Source: Maricaulis sp963976135 (GTDB taxonomy: Bacteria > Pseudomonadota > Alphaproteobacteria > Caulobacterales > Maricaulaceae). Taken from it: a stretch of 50,322 nt of DNA. The stretch is taken from positions 1-50,322 of the forward strand of contig NZ_CAXBKN010000003.1 in NCBI RefSeq assembly GCF_963976135.1, given 5' to 3'. Position numbers and translations under genes: made by a program. The notes under the pieces were generated by a model, which was not told the DNA's origin, searched no databases, and saw nothing but the letters and a program-made list of their open reading frames with translations. Shown here in pieces: positions 43,258 to 50,322 of this stretch (the first letter of the stretch is position 1; each line of letters opens with the position of its first letter).

Positions 43258-44613
43258 CTAGCCCGCCCTCGCCTCGACCATGAATTGGGCGACGCGCTGA
43301 TTGAGCTGATCCATCTCATCGCGCACCGAGGCGGACGAGACGGTGACCTGCCGGGCCGCCTCGCCCGCTTCGCGGACACTGGCCTCAAGCGCATTGGTGG
43401 CCCGCGAACTATCCTGGTTGCCGGCTGCGGCCTCGGTCGTATTGCGCACGATTTCGCGGGTCACAACCGATTGCTCCTCGACTGCAGCGGTAATGGTCAC
43501 TGCTGCCGAATTGACCGAATTGATGGTCTCGCGGATCGCATCGATCACCGAATTGGCGCGCGTCGTTGCTGCCTGGACATCGGCGATCTGCCGGGCAATC
43601 TGGTCGGTCGCCTTGGCCGTCTGCCCGGCCAGCGCCTTCACTTCACTGGCGACAACCGCAAATCCCTTGCCGGATTCGCCGGCCCGCGCCGATTCAATCG
43701 TCGCATTCAGGGCCAGGAGATTGGTCTGTTCGGCGATTTCCTGGATCAGATTGACGGCGCTGCCGATTTCCGCAGCGGCGGCATTGAGCTGAGTCATTGT
43801 CTCGCTCGCTGCCGTTACCTGCTCGACGGCCTCTGTCGTGATCACCGAGGTCCGCGCCACCTGATCAGCGATCTCGCGCGAGGCGGCTTCCATCTCGCCG
43901 GCTGCGACCGAGACGGATTTGACATTTGTCGCGGCCTCCTCGGCGCCGGCTGCGGCCGTCGAGGCCTCGCCCAGCGTGTTCTCGACGACCTGCGAGACCA
44001 GCGCTGCGGCCTCATCAAGCGTGCACGAGGTCTCGGTCAGACGCGCAATAACCCCGGAAATACCCTGCTCAAAGGCATCGGCGACCTGTAGCCGGCCGGC
44101 CTGCGCCTTGGCTTCTGCCTCTTCGAGATACACCGAAATCGCCATCTCCATATCGAGGAAAATCGCCCGTACCAGCGCATCGACATAGATTTCAGCCTTG
44201 CGCGTATCCGGGGCGCCGAAGCCGAGCGCCGGCGCCTTGCAGCCCTCACGCACGGCGGCGGTCAGAACCTCCGAGGCAACCGTCGCATAGCCGGCGATAT
44301 AATAGCGTGGCTCAAGCCCGATATCGCTGTGCACGCGGCCGACGCGGCGGATGGTGTCGAAATAGGCCGCATTGTATTGACCGCTGAGAATATTATTCCA
44401 ATGGTCCACCTGTTTCGTCTTCGCGTGATCGCGGTGCTGGTCATTGCGGAATAGATGCGCGACCTCCGGGGCCCGGGAGACCGTCGCATAGAAGCGGCTC
44501 AGACCGCGCTCTACGCTCGGCGCGAGCGGTGTCTTGACCTCACGCAGTGCTGCGCGAACACCCTCGTCAATGCCGATAAAAGCCAGCCGGTCCTGTCCTG
44601 TCGTATCCGTCAT
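43258..44613 (-). CDS. Globin-coupled methyl-accepting chemotaxis protein (HemAT-like)
   Basis: A 451-residue cytosolic chemoreceptor without membrane segments. Residues about 10-180 form a protoglobin-type sensor globin. H95 in GRVHSDIGLEPRYYIAGY is the proximal haem ligand in the HemAT pattern, so it should sense oxygen (or CO/NO). Residues about 190-445 are an MCP signalling hairpin with the tip EIAEQTNLLALNATIESARAG and the GKGFAVVASEVKALA segment that contacts CheA/CheW. No other che gene is in the window. It probably controls aerotaxis and is co-transcribed with the BLUF gene. Confidence 0.92.
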   Translation of the reverse strand: MTDTTGQDRLAFIGIDEGVRAALREVKTPLAPSVERGLSRFYATVSRAPEVAHLFRNDQHRDHAKTKQVDHWNNILSGQYNAAYFDTIRRVGRVHSDIGLEPRYYIAGYATVASEVLTAAVREGCKAPALGFGAPDTRKAEIYVDALVRAIFLDMEMAISVYLEEAEAKAQAGRLQVADAFEQGISGVIARLTETSCTLDEAAALVSQVVENTLGEASTAAAGAEEAATNVKSVSVAAGEMEAASREIADQVARTSVITTEAVEQVTAASETMTQLNAAAAEIGSAVNLIQEIAEQTNLLALNATIESARAGESGKGFAVVASEVKALAGQTAKATDQIARQIADVQAATTRANSVIDAIRETINSVNSAAVTITAAVEEQSVVTREIVRNTTEAAAGNQDSSRATNALEASVREAGEAARQVTVSSASVRDEMDQLNQRVAQFMVEARAG

Positions 44614-44695
44614 AATCCCCCCCTGAGGTTGAGCTCTGCCCGCGAGAGATAACCCTGCAGAGCTGGTTGACCGGCATAGCTTGGCGGGCGGGATA

Positions 44696-44711
44696 GTTAA
44701 TAAGGGTTAAC
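44696..44711 (-). promoter_or_regulatory. CtrA-like box upstream of the globin-coupled MCP
   Basis: GTTAA-(6 nt)-TTAAC is an inverted repeat 83-98 bp upstream of the MCP start. It resembles the CtrA full site (TTAA-N7-TTAA), but with a 6-nt spacer. CtrA controls motility and chemotaxis genes in the Caulobacterales. The imperfect spacing makes the assignment tentative. Confidence 0.3.
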
Positions 44712-44727
44712 GCCGGCATCATTGGCC

Positions 44728-44745
44728 GAATAAAGAAATTTCTTT
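44728..44745 (-). repeat. Direct repeat copy 1 with AAAGAAATTTCTTT palindrome
   Basis: GAATAAAGAAATT (44728-44740) recurs at 45497-45509, flanking the XRE gene. Here it continues into a perfect 14-bp palindrome (44732-44745). On the minus strand it reads as a small hairpin ending in a T-rich run just after the XRE stop, so it could serve as a terminator. Confidence 0.5.
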
Positions 44746-44760
44746 CGTTATTACCGTTAC

Positions 44761-45408
44761 CTAGATAGTTTCGCGGGTCAGGTGATCCAGGCTAGCAACC
44801 AGGCTGGCCTGGCCATCGAGGGCGAGACGCCCGCCCCATTGCGCTTCGATTTGCGCGAAGTCCGGCTCGGACAGCGCGATCGTGATGATATTCCACATCC
44901 AGCCCTTGTGACCGGTGCTGATCGGGATATGGATCGACTTCATCGGTGCGAACCCCTCGCTCGCCTGCCGGTGCCAGATATGCCCGGCGGGCCCTCGCAG
45001 CGTCCCCTCCTCGCGCAGCCCGGTCAGGGTCTCGACTCCTTCCATGAAGGAGACCAGGTCGGGTGAGGAGACTGGCTGATCCACGCAGCACTGGTGAAAG
45101 GGTGATCGCGGTGAGCGATTGCCGGCGCTTGACGCCAGCAGGGTGAAGGGCTTGCCGCCTTCGATCAGGCAGGACATGTGCGGGCACAGCCGAATCGTCA
45201 GCATCATCTGGTCGAGGAGCGAGATCTGTTCCGGCGCTCCCAGCAGTCGTTCGATTCGCAGCCGGACATCGCCGCGCGGGCGGATCTGGCCGGCTTCAAG
45301 CCGCGACAAATACCCCTGACTGATCTTGAGGAGCGCGGCCAGGGTCTGCTGTTTCATTCCGGCCTGCAGGCGCAGTTTTCTGAGCTGGTCCCCCCATCCT
45401 TGCCGCAT
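44761..45408 (-). CDS. XRE-family transcriptional regulator
   Basis: A 215-residue DNA-binding protein. Residues about 5-60 are an HTH_XRE domain (LRKLRLQAGMKQQTLAALLKISQGYLSRLEAG). The C-terminal 130 residues show no recognised domain; they include several Cys (LCPHMSCL, CCVD) and conserved-looking Trp/His residues (HIWHRQASEG, HKGWMW) that might bind a ligand or cofactor. ATG 45408 is preferred because AGGG lies upstream and the extra N-terminal residues of an earlier start are non-conserved. It lies 147 bp upstream of the globin-coupled MCP on the same strand and is a candidate regulator of that pair. Confidence 0.75.
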   Translation of the reverse strand: MRQGWGDQLRKLRLQAGMKQQTLAALLKISQGYLSRLEAGQIRPRGDVRLRIERLLGAPEQISLLDQMMLTIRLCPHMSCLIEGGKPFTLLASSAGNRSPRSPFHQCCVDQPVSSPDLVSFMEGVETLTGLREEGTLRGPAGHIWHRQASEGFAPMKSIHIPISTGHKGWMWNIITIALSEPDFAQIEAQWGGRLALDGQASLVASLDHLTRETI

Positions 45409-45496
45409 ATTGACTACCCTGACGCTGACACAATTCAATGACCTCCCAGCTTAGGTCTAAGTCCGTACCTTTTCTAAGGTCTTGCGCATGAAACAG

Positions 45497-45509
45497 GAAT
45501 AAAGAAATT
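45497..45509 (-). repeat. Direct repeat copy 2 flanking the XRE gene
   Basis: GAATAAAGAAATT is identical to 44728-44740. On the minus strand it gives a T-rich tail immediately after the 45512-45538 hairpin, mirroring the arrangement after the XRE gene. Confidence 0.5.
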
Positions 45510-45511
45510 AC

Positions 45512-45538
45512 AATAACCTATCGAATTGGTTGGTTATT
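45512..45538 (-). terminator. Hairpin AATAACC/GGTTATT with T-rich tail
   Basis: A perfect 7-bp stem (45512-45518 and 45532-45538) with a 13-nt loop lies downstream of cbpM on the minus strand and is followed by TAATTTCTTTATT. It may terminate the cbpA-cbpM transcript or act as an operator for the XRE gene. Confidence 0.4.
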
Positions 45539-45561
45539 CCGTGATTTTGATAGCTGGAGGC

Positions 45562-45585
45562 GGGGCAAAGCCTGAGGCTGGCCCC
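45562..45585 (-). terminator. GC hairpin after cbpM
   Basis: GGGGC/GCCCC with inner AGCC/GGCT pairs forms a hairpin 19-42 bp after the cbpM stop. No T-run follows directly, so it probably acts together with the next hairpin. Confidence 0.4.
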
Positions 45586-45603
45586 ACCCCGGCGGCGGCA
45601 GCG

Positions 45604-45942
45604 CTAGCGTCCGCGTCTGCTCCGCCAGGCTGCGAGGACGCTTTCGCGCACCTCGACCGGCTGGGTGTCGACGGCCGCGCCGAGCGCCTGCAGGTCAGCG
45701 CGGGCGGTATAGAGCTGATCGATCAGCGACATCACCATTTCCAGCGCCTCATCGGCGAGCTCATGGCTCTGTTCCAGCTCACAGATCAACTGCAAGCGGG
45801 CGCAATCGACCGGCGCGAAGAGCGGCCCCGCCTCACCCTGGATCGGCATGATAATGCCAATCTCGATATAGGTGGTCAGCCTCTCGGCAGTCAGTGCCGC
45901 GACCGCGTCGATGATTTCAGTGACGGTCAGATTCTCGCTCAT
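45604..45942 (-). CDS. cbpM: Chaperone-modulator protein CbpM-like
   Basis: A 112-residue MerR-HTH-like helical protein of the CbpM family, which binds the J-domain of CbpA and inhibits it. The N-terminal segment (about 1-50, TVTEIIDAVAALTAERLTTYIEIGIIMPIQ) and a following helix (LQLICELEQSHELADEALEMVMSLIDQL) match the family pattern. The best evidence is position: its ATG overlaps the stop of the CbpA-like gene (ATGA). No DNA-binding role is expected. Confidence 0.75.
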   Translation of the reverse strand: MSENLTVTEIIDAVAALTAERLTTYIEIGIIMPIQGEAGPLFAPVDCARLQLICELEQSHELADEALEMVMSLIDQLYTARADLQALGAAVDTQPVEVRESVLAAWRSRRGR

Positions 45943-46862
45943 GACTTCATCTCCCTGCGCGGATCATAGGCATGGGTTTCGCGCCAGCTCTCCATGAAGC
46001 TGCGCAGCGCCTCATCAATGTCCGGGGGCGAGACAATGCGCAATTCGACGCGCTGATCTCCGCGCGGCTTCTTGCCTGGCGGCTGCACGCCACGTCCGCG
46101 CAAACGCAGGACCTGGCCGCTGCTGGCCCCCTTGGGAATGGACAGGGAGACCGGACCGTCAATGGTCGGCGCTTCCACCTTGCCGCCGAGTATGGCTTCA
46201 TCAAGCGCGATCGGCAGGGTCAGCAGGATATCAGCGCCCTCGCGGCGGAAGAGTTTGTGCGGCCGCACGGACAGCGTCACCAGCGCGTCGCCATCAGGCC
46301 CATCGCCCATGCCCTCACCGCCCTTGCCGCGCAGGCGGATGGTCTGGCCGTCGGCCGTGCCGGTGGGGATTTTGACGTCGAGGCTCTGGCCGTCCGGCAA
46401 GGTGATGCGCTTTTGCGCGCCCAGAGCTGCCTCGAGAAAGTCGAGCTCGAGCTGATAGCGACGGTCCGGGCCCGGCGCGTTGAAATGGCCGCTCCGGGTG
46501 CCGCCGCGGCCGCGCTGACGCAGGATTTCCTCGAATATGTCCGAGGTGTCGAATCCTTCAAACCCGCGCGAGGACTGGTAGGGATTGCCCGGCTGCTCGG
46601 CATATTCACGATAGAAGGGCCGCTCGGGCTGGCGTTCGGCACCGCTGGCATCGATCTCGCCCTTGTCAAAACGGGCGCGCTGCACCGGGTCCTTCAGCAG
46701 ATCATGGGCCGCCGTCGCCTCGATGAAACGAGCCTGGGCACCCTCATCATCCGGATTGAGATCGGGATGGCTGGTGCGGACGATCTTGCGATAAGCCTTC
46801 TTGATCTCTTCGGCGGTGGCGCTCTTGGTGACGCCAAGAACCTCATAGGGATCACGGGACAT
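45939..46862 (-). CDS. cbpA: CbpA-like DnaJ co-chaperone
   Basis: A 307-residue class II J-protein that stimulates DnaK. The J-domain (about 4-68) has the HPD motif (TSHPDLNPD). A G/F-rich linker follows, and then two C-terminal beta-barrel substrate-binding domains (LELDFLEAALGAQKRITLPDG; RLRGKGGEGMG; LPIALDEAILGGKVEAPTIDG). The zinc-finger CxxCxGxG repeats of true DnaJ are absent, which defines the CbpA type. ATG 46862 is chosen because GAGG lies upstream and the J-domain begins there. It is translationally coupled to cbpM and divergent from the DUF302 gene. Confidence 0.9.
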   Translation of the reverse strand: MSRDPYEVLGVTKSATAEEIKKAYRKIVRTSHPDLNPDDEGAQARFIEATAAHDLLKDPVQRARFDKGEIDASGAERQPERPFYREYAEQPGNPYQSSRGFEGFDTSDIFEEILRQRGRGGTRSGHFNAPGPDRRYQLELDFLEAALGAQKRITLPDGQSLDVKIPTGTADGQTIRLRGKGGEGMGDGPDGDALVTLSVRPHKLFRREGADILLTLPIALDEAILGGKVEAPTIDGPVSLSIPKGASSGQVLRLRGRGVQPPGKKPRGDQRVELRIVSPPDIDEALRSFMESWRETHAYDPRREMKS

Positions 46863-46999
46863 GCCGACCTCGGCGAAACTGATGGATGAGCCATTGTCAC
46901 GCATTGGCGCTGCAGTACAAGCGGGGAGCGACCAATTGCCTCGCCTGCCGTGCGAGCCGCCATGCTAGATTTGTTCTCCCGCCGCAAAGGATCCGTGCC

Positions 47000-47386
47000 A
47001 TGAGCTATACCATCACCCGCGCCTTCAGCGCCGCCACCTTTGACGAGATCGATGCGCGCACCCGCAAGGCCCTGGCCGAGAAGGGTTTTGGGGTGTTGAC
47101 GGAAATCGATGTCCAGGCCGTGATGAAGAAGAAGATCGAGGCTGAAATGCCCGGCTATCGCATTCTCGGGGCCTGCAATCCGCAAATGGCGTACCAGGCC
47201 ATCCAGATTGAGCCGCGCGTCGGCGCAATGCTGCCCTGCAATGTGCTGATCCGCGAGATCGAGGGCGCGATTGAAGTCAGCGCCGTCGATCCGGTCGCCT
47301 CGATGTCGGCGATCGACAACCCCCGGCTCCACGCCGTCGCCGGCGAGGTGCGCGACATGCTCGCCGCGGCGCTCGCGGCGATCTGA
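47000..47386 (+). CDS. DUF302-domain protein
   Basis: A 128-residue protein made of a single DUF302 domain. Features include TFDEIDARTRKALAEKGFGVLTEIDV at the start, the YRILGACNP segment, the IGAMLPCNV-like strand (here VGAMLPCNVLIRE) and a helical end. Its two cysteines fit the family. The function is not established; some relatives are linked to redox or sulphur metabolism. A well-placed AAAGGA precedes the ATG. It converges on the LapA-like gene, with 5 bp between stops. Confidence 0.85.
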   Translation: MSYTITRAFSAATFDEIDARTRKALAEKGFGVLTEIDVQAVMKKKIEAEMPGYRILGACNPQMAYQAIQIEPRVGAMLPCNVLIREIEGAIEVSAVDPVASMSAIDNPRLHAVAGEVRDMLAAALAAI

Positions 47387-47391
47387 CCGGG

Positions 47392-47598
47392 CTAACGGCG
47401 CGTGCCGGGATGCCAGAATGCCTTGAGCAACCAGCCGACCAGGCCGCCAAGCAGGAAGCTCGATCCAATGACGACAATACGGCTGGTCTGGAAGCTCCAG
47501 AACAGCACGGTCAATTCGACCTGGGACATGTTCTGGAAGGCCAGGAGACCGAGCAGGGCGAGTAGCCCGCCAATGATCCATAATTTGATGTGCCGCAT
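47392..47598 (-). CDS. Small LapA-family membrane protein
   Basis: A 68-residue inner-membrane protein with two hydrophobic helices (about 6-24 and 40-60) separated by FQNMSQVELTVLFWSFQTS, the segment typical of the LapA/DUF1049 family. Relatives adjust LPS synthesis with LapB; alphaproteobacterial members are less studied. The C-terminus is short and basic. ATG 47598 gives the conserved start MRHIKLW; longer upstream frames are not conserved in type. Confidence 0.75.
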   Translation of the reverse strand: MRHIKLWIIGGLLALLGLLAFQNMSQVELTVLFWSFQTSRIVVIGSSFLLGGLVGWLLKAFWHPGTRR

Positions 47599-47818
47599 GG
47601 GCGTGCCCCGTCCAACTGAATTCAAGGACCAGTCTGGGCCTCGCCAGCGGCGCTGACAAGACACCCCGCCGGGACCGCGTCCGGTTTGGAAAACATGGCC
47701 GGCCGCGCCGCCGGACCGGATCGGCACCGGCGACGCATCACTGAACTGCAGGACACAAGTCTATTTCCGTTTCGGGCCTTAATCCGGACGCCAACGCTTC
47801 CTATCTAGCCGTCACGTT

Positions 47819-47968
47819 ATGATGGAGCGCCCGATGCGGTGGGTAGGTTTGATAGTATCAGTGGCGGTCCTTGCCAGTGCCGTATGGTTTGCCGTCGCGG
47901 CACCGTATCAGTCGGGCCAGCAGCTCGTGCTGGCGGTTACGGCGATGGCTGGTCCGCTTTCGCTGTAA
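47819..47968 (+). CDS. Possible 49-residue single-span membrane peptide
   Basis: A short open frame with one strongly hydrophobic segment (RWVGLIVSVAVLASAVWFAVAA) and a short hydrophilic end. Starts at 47819, 47822 or 47834 are all possible. No clear ribosome-binding site is present and codon use is only partly typical. It ends 47 bp before the GNAT-like gene on the same strand, so it might be its leader or an independent small protein. Confidence 0.3.
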   Translation: MMERPMRWVGLIVSVAVLASAVWFAVAAPYQSGQQLVLAVTAMAGPLSL

Positions 47969-48015
47969 ACCCGGTTGGCCAGCCAATCGGCGGCCCTGCC
48001 TGAAAGGAAAATTCG

Positions 48016-48324
48016 ATGACACAATCCCCCGGCATCAGCTTCACACTCGAGGCAGACGGCGAGCGTGGCCGCTATCTGGCCCATGTCGACGGCAAGCCCG
48101 ATCCGGGCGAACTGACTTTCAGGCGCAGCGGCGAGAATCGCATCCTGGTTGATCATGTCGGCGTGCCGCAAAGCCTGCGGGGCACCGGCGTCGGTGTGGC
48201 ACTGGCGCGTCATGTCGTCAGCGAGGCTCGCGCCAAGGGCTTCACCATCTATCCGCAATGCCCTTTCCTCGCCTCGCAGGCGCAGAAAAATCCCGATTGG
48301 GCCGATGTGGTGGAGCCGCTCTGA
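48016..48324 (+). CDS. Small GNAT-like protein (COG2388)
   Basis: A 102-residue single-domain N-acetyltransferase-like protein of the YjdJ/NATD1 group. The core AHVDGKPDPGELTF, ILVDHVGVPQSLRGTGVGVALARHVVSEAR and GFTIYPQCPF is visible; RGTGVG is the acetyl-CoA loop. These proteins are much shorter than normal GNATs and their substrates are unknown. GGAAA precedes the ATG. Confidence 0.85.
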   Translation: MTQSPGISFTLEADGERGRYLAHVDGKPDPGELTFRRSGENRILVDHVGVPQSLRGTGVGVALARHVVSEARAKGFTIYPQCPFLASQAQKNPDWADVVEPL

Positions 48325-48361
48325 GGGCCGTGCCCGTGCCGCTGACGCGAGCCTGCCTGTC

Positions 48362-48721
48362 CTAGTCGAGAAATTCCCAGCTGTCCGCACCGTCGAAATG
48401 CCGGATGCGCAGACCGTCAATCGCCGATGGCTCAGCCATATTGGCATTGACAGCCATACGCCCGCCGGCCGCCGGGTCGGCGCCCTCCCAATGCGTGGTG
48501 GAGCCACATTTGCGGCAGGAGATAAAAGCCAGCGTCTTGTCGCCCTGGAGATAGCGGACCACAGCGTCAGCGCGGTATTCGAGTCTCACTTGCGAACGGT
48601 CGGCATGGGCCCAGAGCGCCTGCGCCCGGCGGCAATAACTGCAATTGCACCGCGTCAGCCAGTCGGGCTCGGTGGTGAGCGTCCAGCGCACCGCGCCGCA
48701 ATGGCATTGCCCCTCAATCAT
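48362..48721 (-). CDS. GFA/CENP-V zinc-fold protein
   Basis: A 119-residue protein of the glutathione-dependent formaldehyde-activating (GFA) family. Zinc-binding cysteines are visible as C6-x-C8 (QCHCGAVRW), C25-x-C27-x2-C30 (RCNCSYCRR) and C-x2-C in SCRKCGS. Family members are often annotated for formaldehyde handling, but direct activity is shown for few. ATG 48721 (MIEGQCHC) is chosen; an upstream frame would extend into the nitrilase gene. It lies 13 bp after that gene. Confidence 0.9.
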   Translation of the reverse strand: MIEGQCHCGAVRWTLTTEPDWLTRCNCSYCRRAQALWAHADRSQVRLEYRADAVVRYLQGDKTLAFISCRKCGSTTHWEGADPAAGGRMAVNANMAEPSAIDGLRIRHFDGADSWEFLD

Positions 48722-48734
48722 CCCGGTTTCCGCC

Positions 48735-50285
48735 TCAGGTCTTGGCCGTCCATTTGATCGAATAGAGATCGAAGCGCCGGTCACGCAGATTGCGCACCGT
48801 GCCCTCCTGCCGGGCCCAGTCCAGATCGCCCAGATTGAGATCGGCAATCGCGACCGTCTCGACATTCTCCGTGCATTCCGCGGCGATACCGTCGCGGGCA
48901 AAGCGGAAATCGCACGGGGTCAATATGCAGGACTGGGCGTATTGAATATCCATGTTTTCCACACCTGGCAGATTTCCCACATTGCCCGACATCACGACAT
49001 AGCACTGGTTCTCGATCGCCCGCGCCTGGCTGCAATAGCGCACGCGCATATAGCCCTGGCGGTTATCGGTGCAAAACGGCACGAAGAGAAGCTTGGCGCC
49101 GGCATCGACCAGCTGGCGCGCCAGTTCGGGGAATTCGCTGTCATAGCAGATCAGGATGCCGATCGGACCGCAATCGGTCTGGATGGTCGCGATTTCATTG
49201 CCGCCCTTGATCCCCCACCACATCTGCTCCGACGGGGTCGGGTGGATCTTCTCCTGCTGATGCACCGAGCCATCGCGCAGGAAGACATAGGCGATATTCT
49301 GGATATCGCCGCGCTCGGTACGGGTCGGGTGCGAGCCGCCGACGATATTGATATTATAGCTGATCGCCAGCTGGCGCATCGCCTCGACGAATTGCGGCGT
49401 GTATTCGGTCAGCGCCTCGATCGATTGCGACGGCGTGAGCCGGGTTTCGGCGAAGGCCAGCAATTGCAGGGTGAAGAGCTCTGGGAAAACGACGAAATCG
49501 CAGCGATAATCCGCCGTGACATCGACGAAATATTCCACATTGCTCATGAATTCTTCGAAAGAGTGGACCTTGCGCTGCTGGAACTGCACCGAGGCGACGC
49601 GCACGCTGTCCTTCTCGCCCGGAGGCGCGCTGGCGCTCTTGGTGTGCACGACCGCGTAAGGATTGCGCCAGACCATGTGGCTGGCATAGCCGCCCGAGGC
49701 GTCGTCAAAGGGCAGATAATCGCTGAGCACGCCAATCGGCTCGAAACCCAGACGCATCTGGAAGCGGATCACCGGGTCGGAGATTTTCTGCTCGACCACG
49801 GCCTCGAGATAATCGGCCGGATTGGGATAGAGTTTCTTGCGGCGCTTCCAGCTCGGCATACGGCCGCCAAACACAATCCCCTTCAGCTCATAGCGTTCGC
49901 ATAATTCGCGGCGCGCATCATAGAGCCGCTGGCCGATGCGCAGCCGGCGCTTTTCCTGGTCGACACAGACTTCCATGCCATACAGCCAGTCGCCCTTGGG
50001 ATTATGGCGTGAGGCATAGCCCGAGCCGGTAATGCCGTTCCAGGTGTGCGGCGACAGGGCGGAGGCCTCGTCGATAATGAAGCTGGCGCAATAGCCAACG
50101 ATCTCACCATCATATTCGACCACGACCTGGCCTTCGGGGAAGTTGGAAATCTGCCCCTGCACCATCGCGGTGCTATAGCTGTCGAGCTGCGGATAGACCT
50201 TGTCCACCAATGCGATGATCGCCGGAATATCCGCGATACGGGCATTGCGGATATTGAGCGAAGAGCGGGATTTCTGGCTGGCCAT
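48735..50285 (-). CDS. GNAT-nitrilase fusion (carbon-nitrogen hydrolase)
   Basis: A 516-residue two-domain protein. Residues about 10-210 are a GNAT acetyltransferase with the acetyl-CoA loop EVCVDQEKRRLRIGQRLYDAR. Residues about 227-510 are a nitrilase-superfamily amidase with triad E269 (FPELFTL), K346 (QEKIHPT) and C380 (ILICYDSEFPE). This fusion recurs in many Proteobacteria, but the substrate is unknown; the fusion suggests acetylation and amide hydrolysis of related amines. ATG 50285 is chosen over an earlier codon because the conserved region starts shortly after. Confidence 0.9.
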   Translation of the reverse strand: MASQKSRSSLNIRNARIADIPAIIALVDKVYPQLDSYSTAMVQGQISNFPEGQVVVEYDGEIVGYCASFIIDEASALSPHTWNGITGSGYASRHNPKGDWLYGMEVCVDQEKRRLRIGQRLYDARRELCERYELKGIVFGGRMPSWKRRKKLYPNPADYLEAVVEQKISDPVIRFQMRLGFEPIGVLSDYLPFDDASGGYASHMVWRNPYAVVHTKSASAPPGEKDSVRVASVQFQQRKVHSFEEFMSNVEYFVDVTADYRCDFVVFPELFTLQLLAFAETRLTPSQSIEALTEYTPQFVEAMRQLAISYNINIVGGSHPTRTERGDIQNIAYVFLRDGSVHQQEKIHPTPSEQMWWGIKGGNEIATIQTDCGPIGILICYDSEFPELARQLVDAGAKLLFVPFCTDNRQGYMRVRYCSQARAIENQCYVVMSGNVGNLPGVENMDIQYAQSCILTPCDFRFARDGIAAECTENVETVAIADLNLGDLDWARQEGTVRNLRDRRFDLYSIKWTAKT

Positions 50286-50322
50286 GAAAGCGGTTCCTGT
50301 TGCGTGGCGCACCCTATCAGGC

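Overview
The window is a GC-rich chromosomal segment of an alphaproteobacterium. The gene content points to the Caulobacterales/Maricaulales side (a Maricaulis/Oceanicaulis-like organism): dusB-ntrB-ntrC-ntrY-ntrX-trkA-trkH-dat-hfq-hflX in one run, a fused ispDF, the rlpA-dacC-tmk-holB-tatD block, a cytosolic globin-coupled chemotaxis receptor, and a CtrA-like TTAA...TTAAC element. The lineage is inferred from gene order and protein families only. Apart from a tail-collar domain protein, I see no phage genes. I see no transposase, integrase or CRISPR array.

Layout. 1-6.6 kb: small metabolic genes. These are a double-hotdog acyl-CoA thioesterase, an exported tail-collar protein, a 2OG-Fe(II) oxygenase, a cupin, an HD-domain protein, a DhlA-like haloalkane dehalogenase divergent from dihydrolipoamide dehydrogenase, and a bactofilin-like lipoprotein. 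6.6-13.7 kb: a convergent acyl-CoA/acyl-ACP synthetase, then an envelope cluster of a second bactofilin-like lipoprotein, a bactofilin-like protein with membrane helices, an exported M1-type metallopeptidase and a DUF6702-like protein. This cluster sits behind a promoter carrying TATCG/CGATA dyads. 13.7-16.2 kb: two tandem paralogous membrane diguanylate cyclases. 16.4-19.6 kb: lipA-ratA facing ispDF-cinA, with a coding overlap at their 3' ends. 19.6-32.0 kb: a ten-gene co-directional run for tRNA dihydrouridylation, nitrogen two-component control (NtrBC, NtrYX), potassium uptake (TrkAH), D-amino-acid transamination, Hfq and HflX. It ends against convergent mazG.

33-33.5 kb is a locally AT-rich patch with one doubtful ORF. 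33.5-39.1 kb is a leftward block: rlpA, dacC, tmk, holB, tatD and an MBL-fold hydrolase, several with overlapping stop and start codons. A tRNA-Ser(UGA) follows, then about 500 bp without a convincing gene. 39.75-42.75 kb holds an exported protein built on four 26-residue repeats and a large exported metalloprotease with PPC-like repeats. 42.8-45.4 kb holds the most eye-catching pair: a soluble globin-coupled methyl-accepting chemotaxis protein followed 9 bp later by a single-domain BLUF photoreceptor, with an XRE regulator upstream. 45.6-50.3 kb: cbpA/cbpM co-chaperone pair, DUF302, a LapA-like membrane protein, a possible 49-residue membrane peptide, a small GNAT-like protein, a GFA-family protein and a GNAT-nitrilase fusion.

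Best leads for new biology are the globin-MCP/BLUF pair (oxygen plus blue light feeding taxis or c-di-GMP decisions, with two diguanylate cyclases elsewhere in the window), the exported bactofilin-like family with its C-terminal cysteine module, and NtrC and NtrX proteins that both lack the sigma-54-contacting GAFTGA loop.
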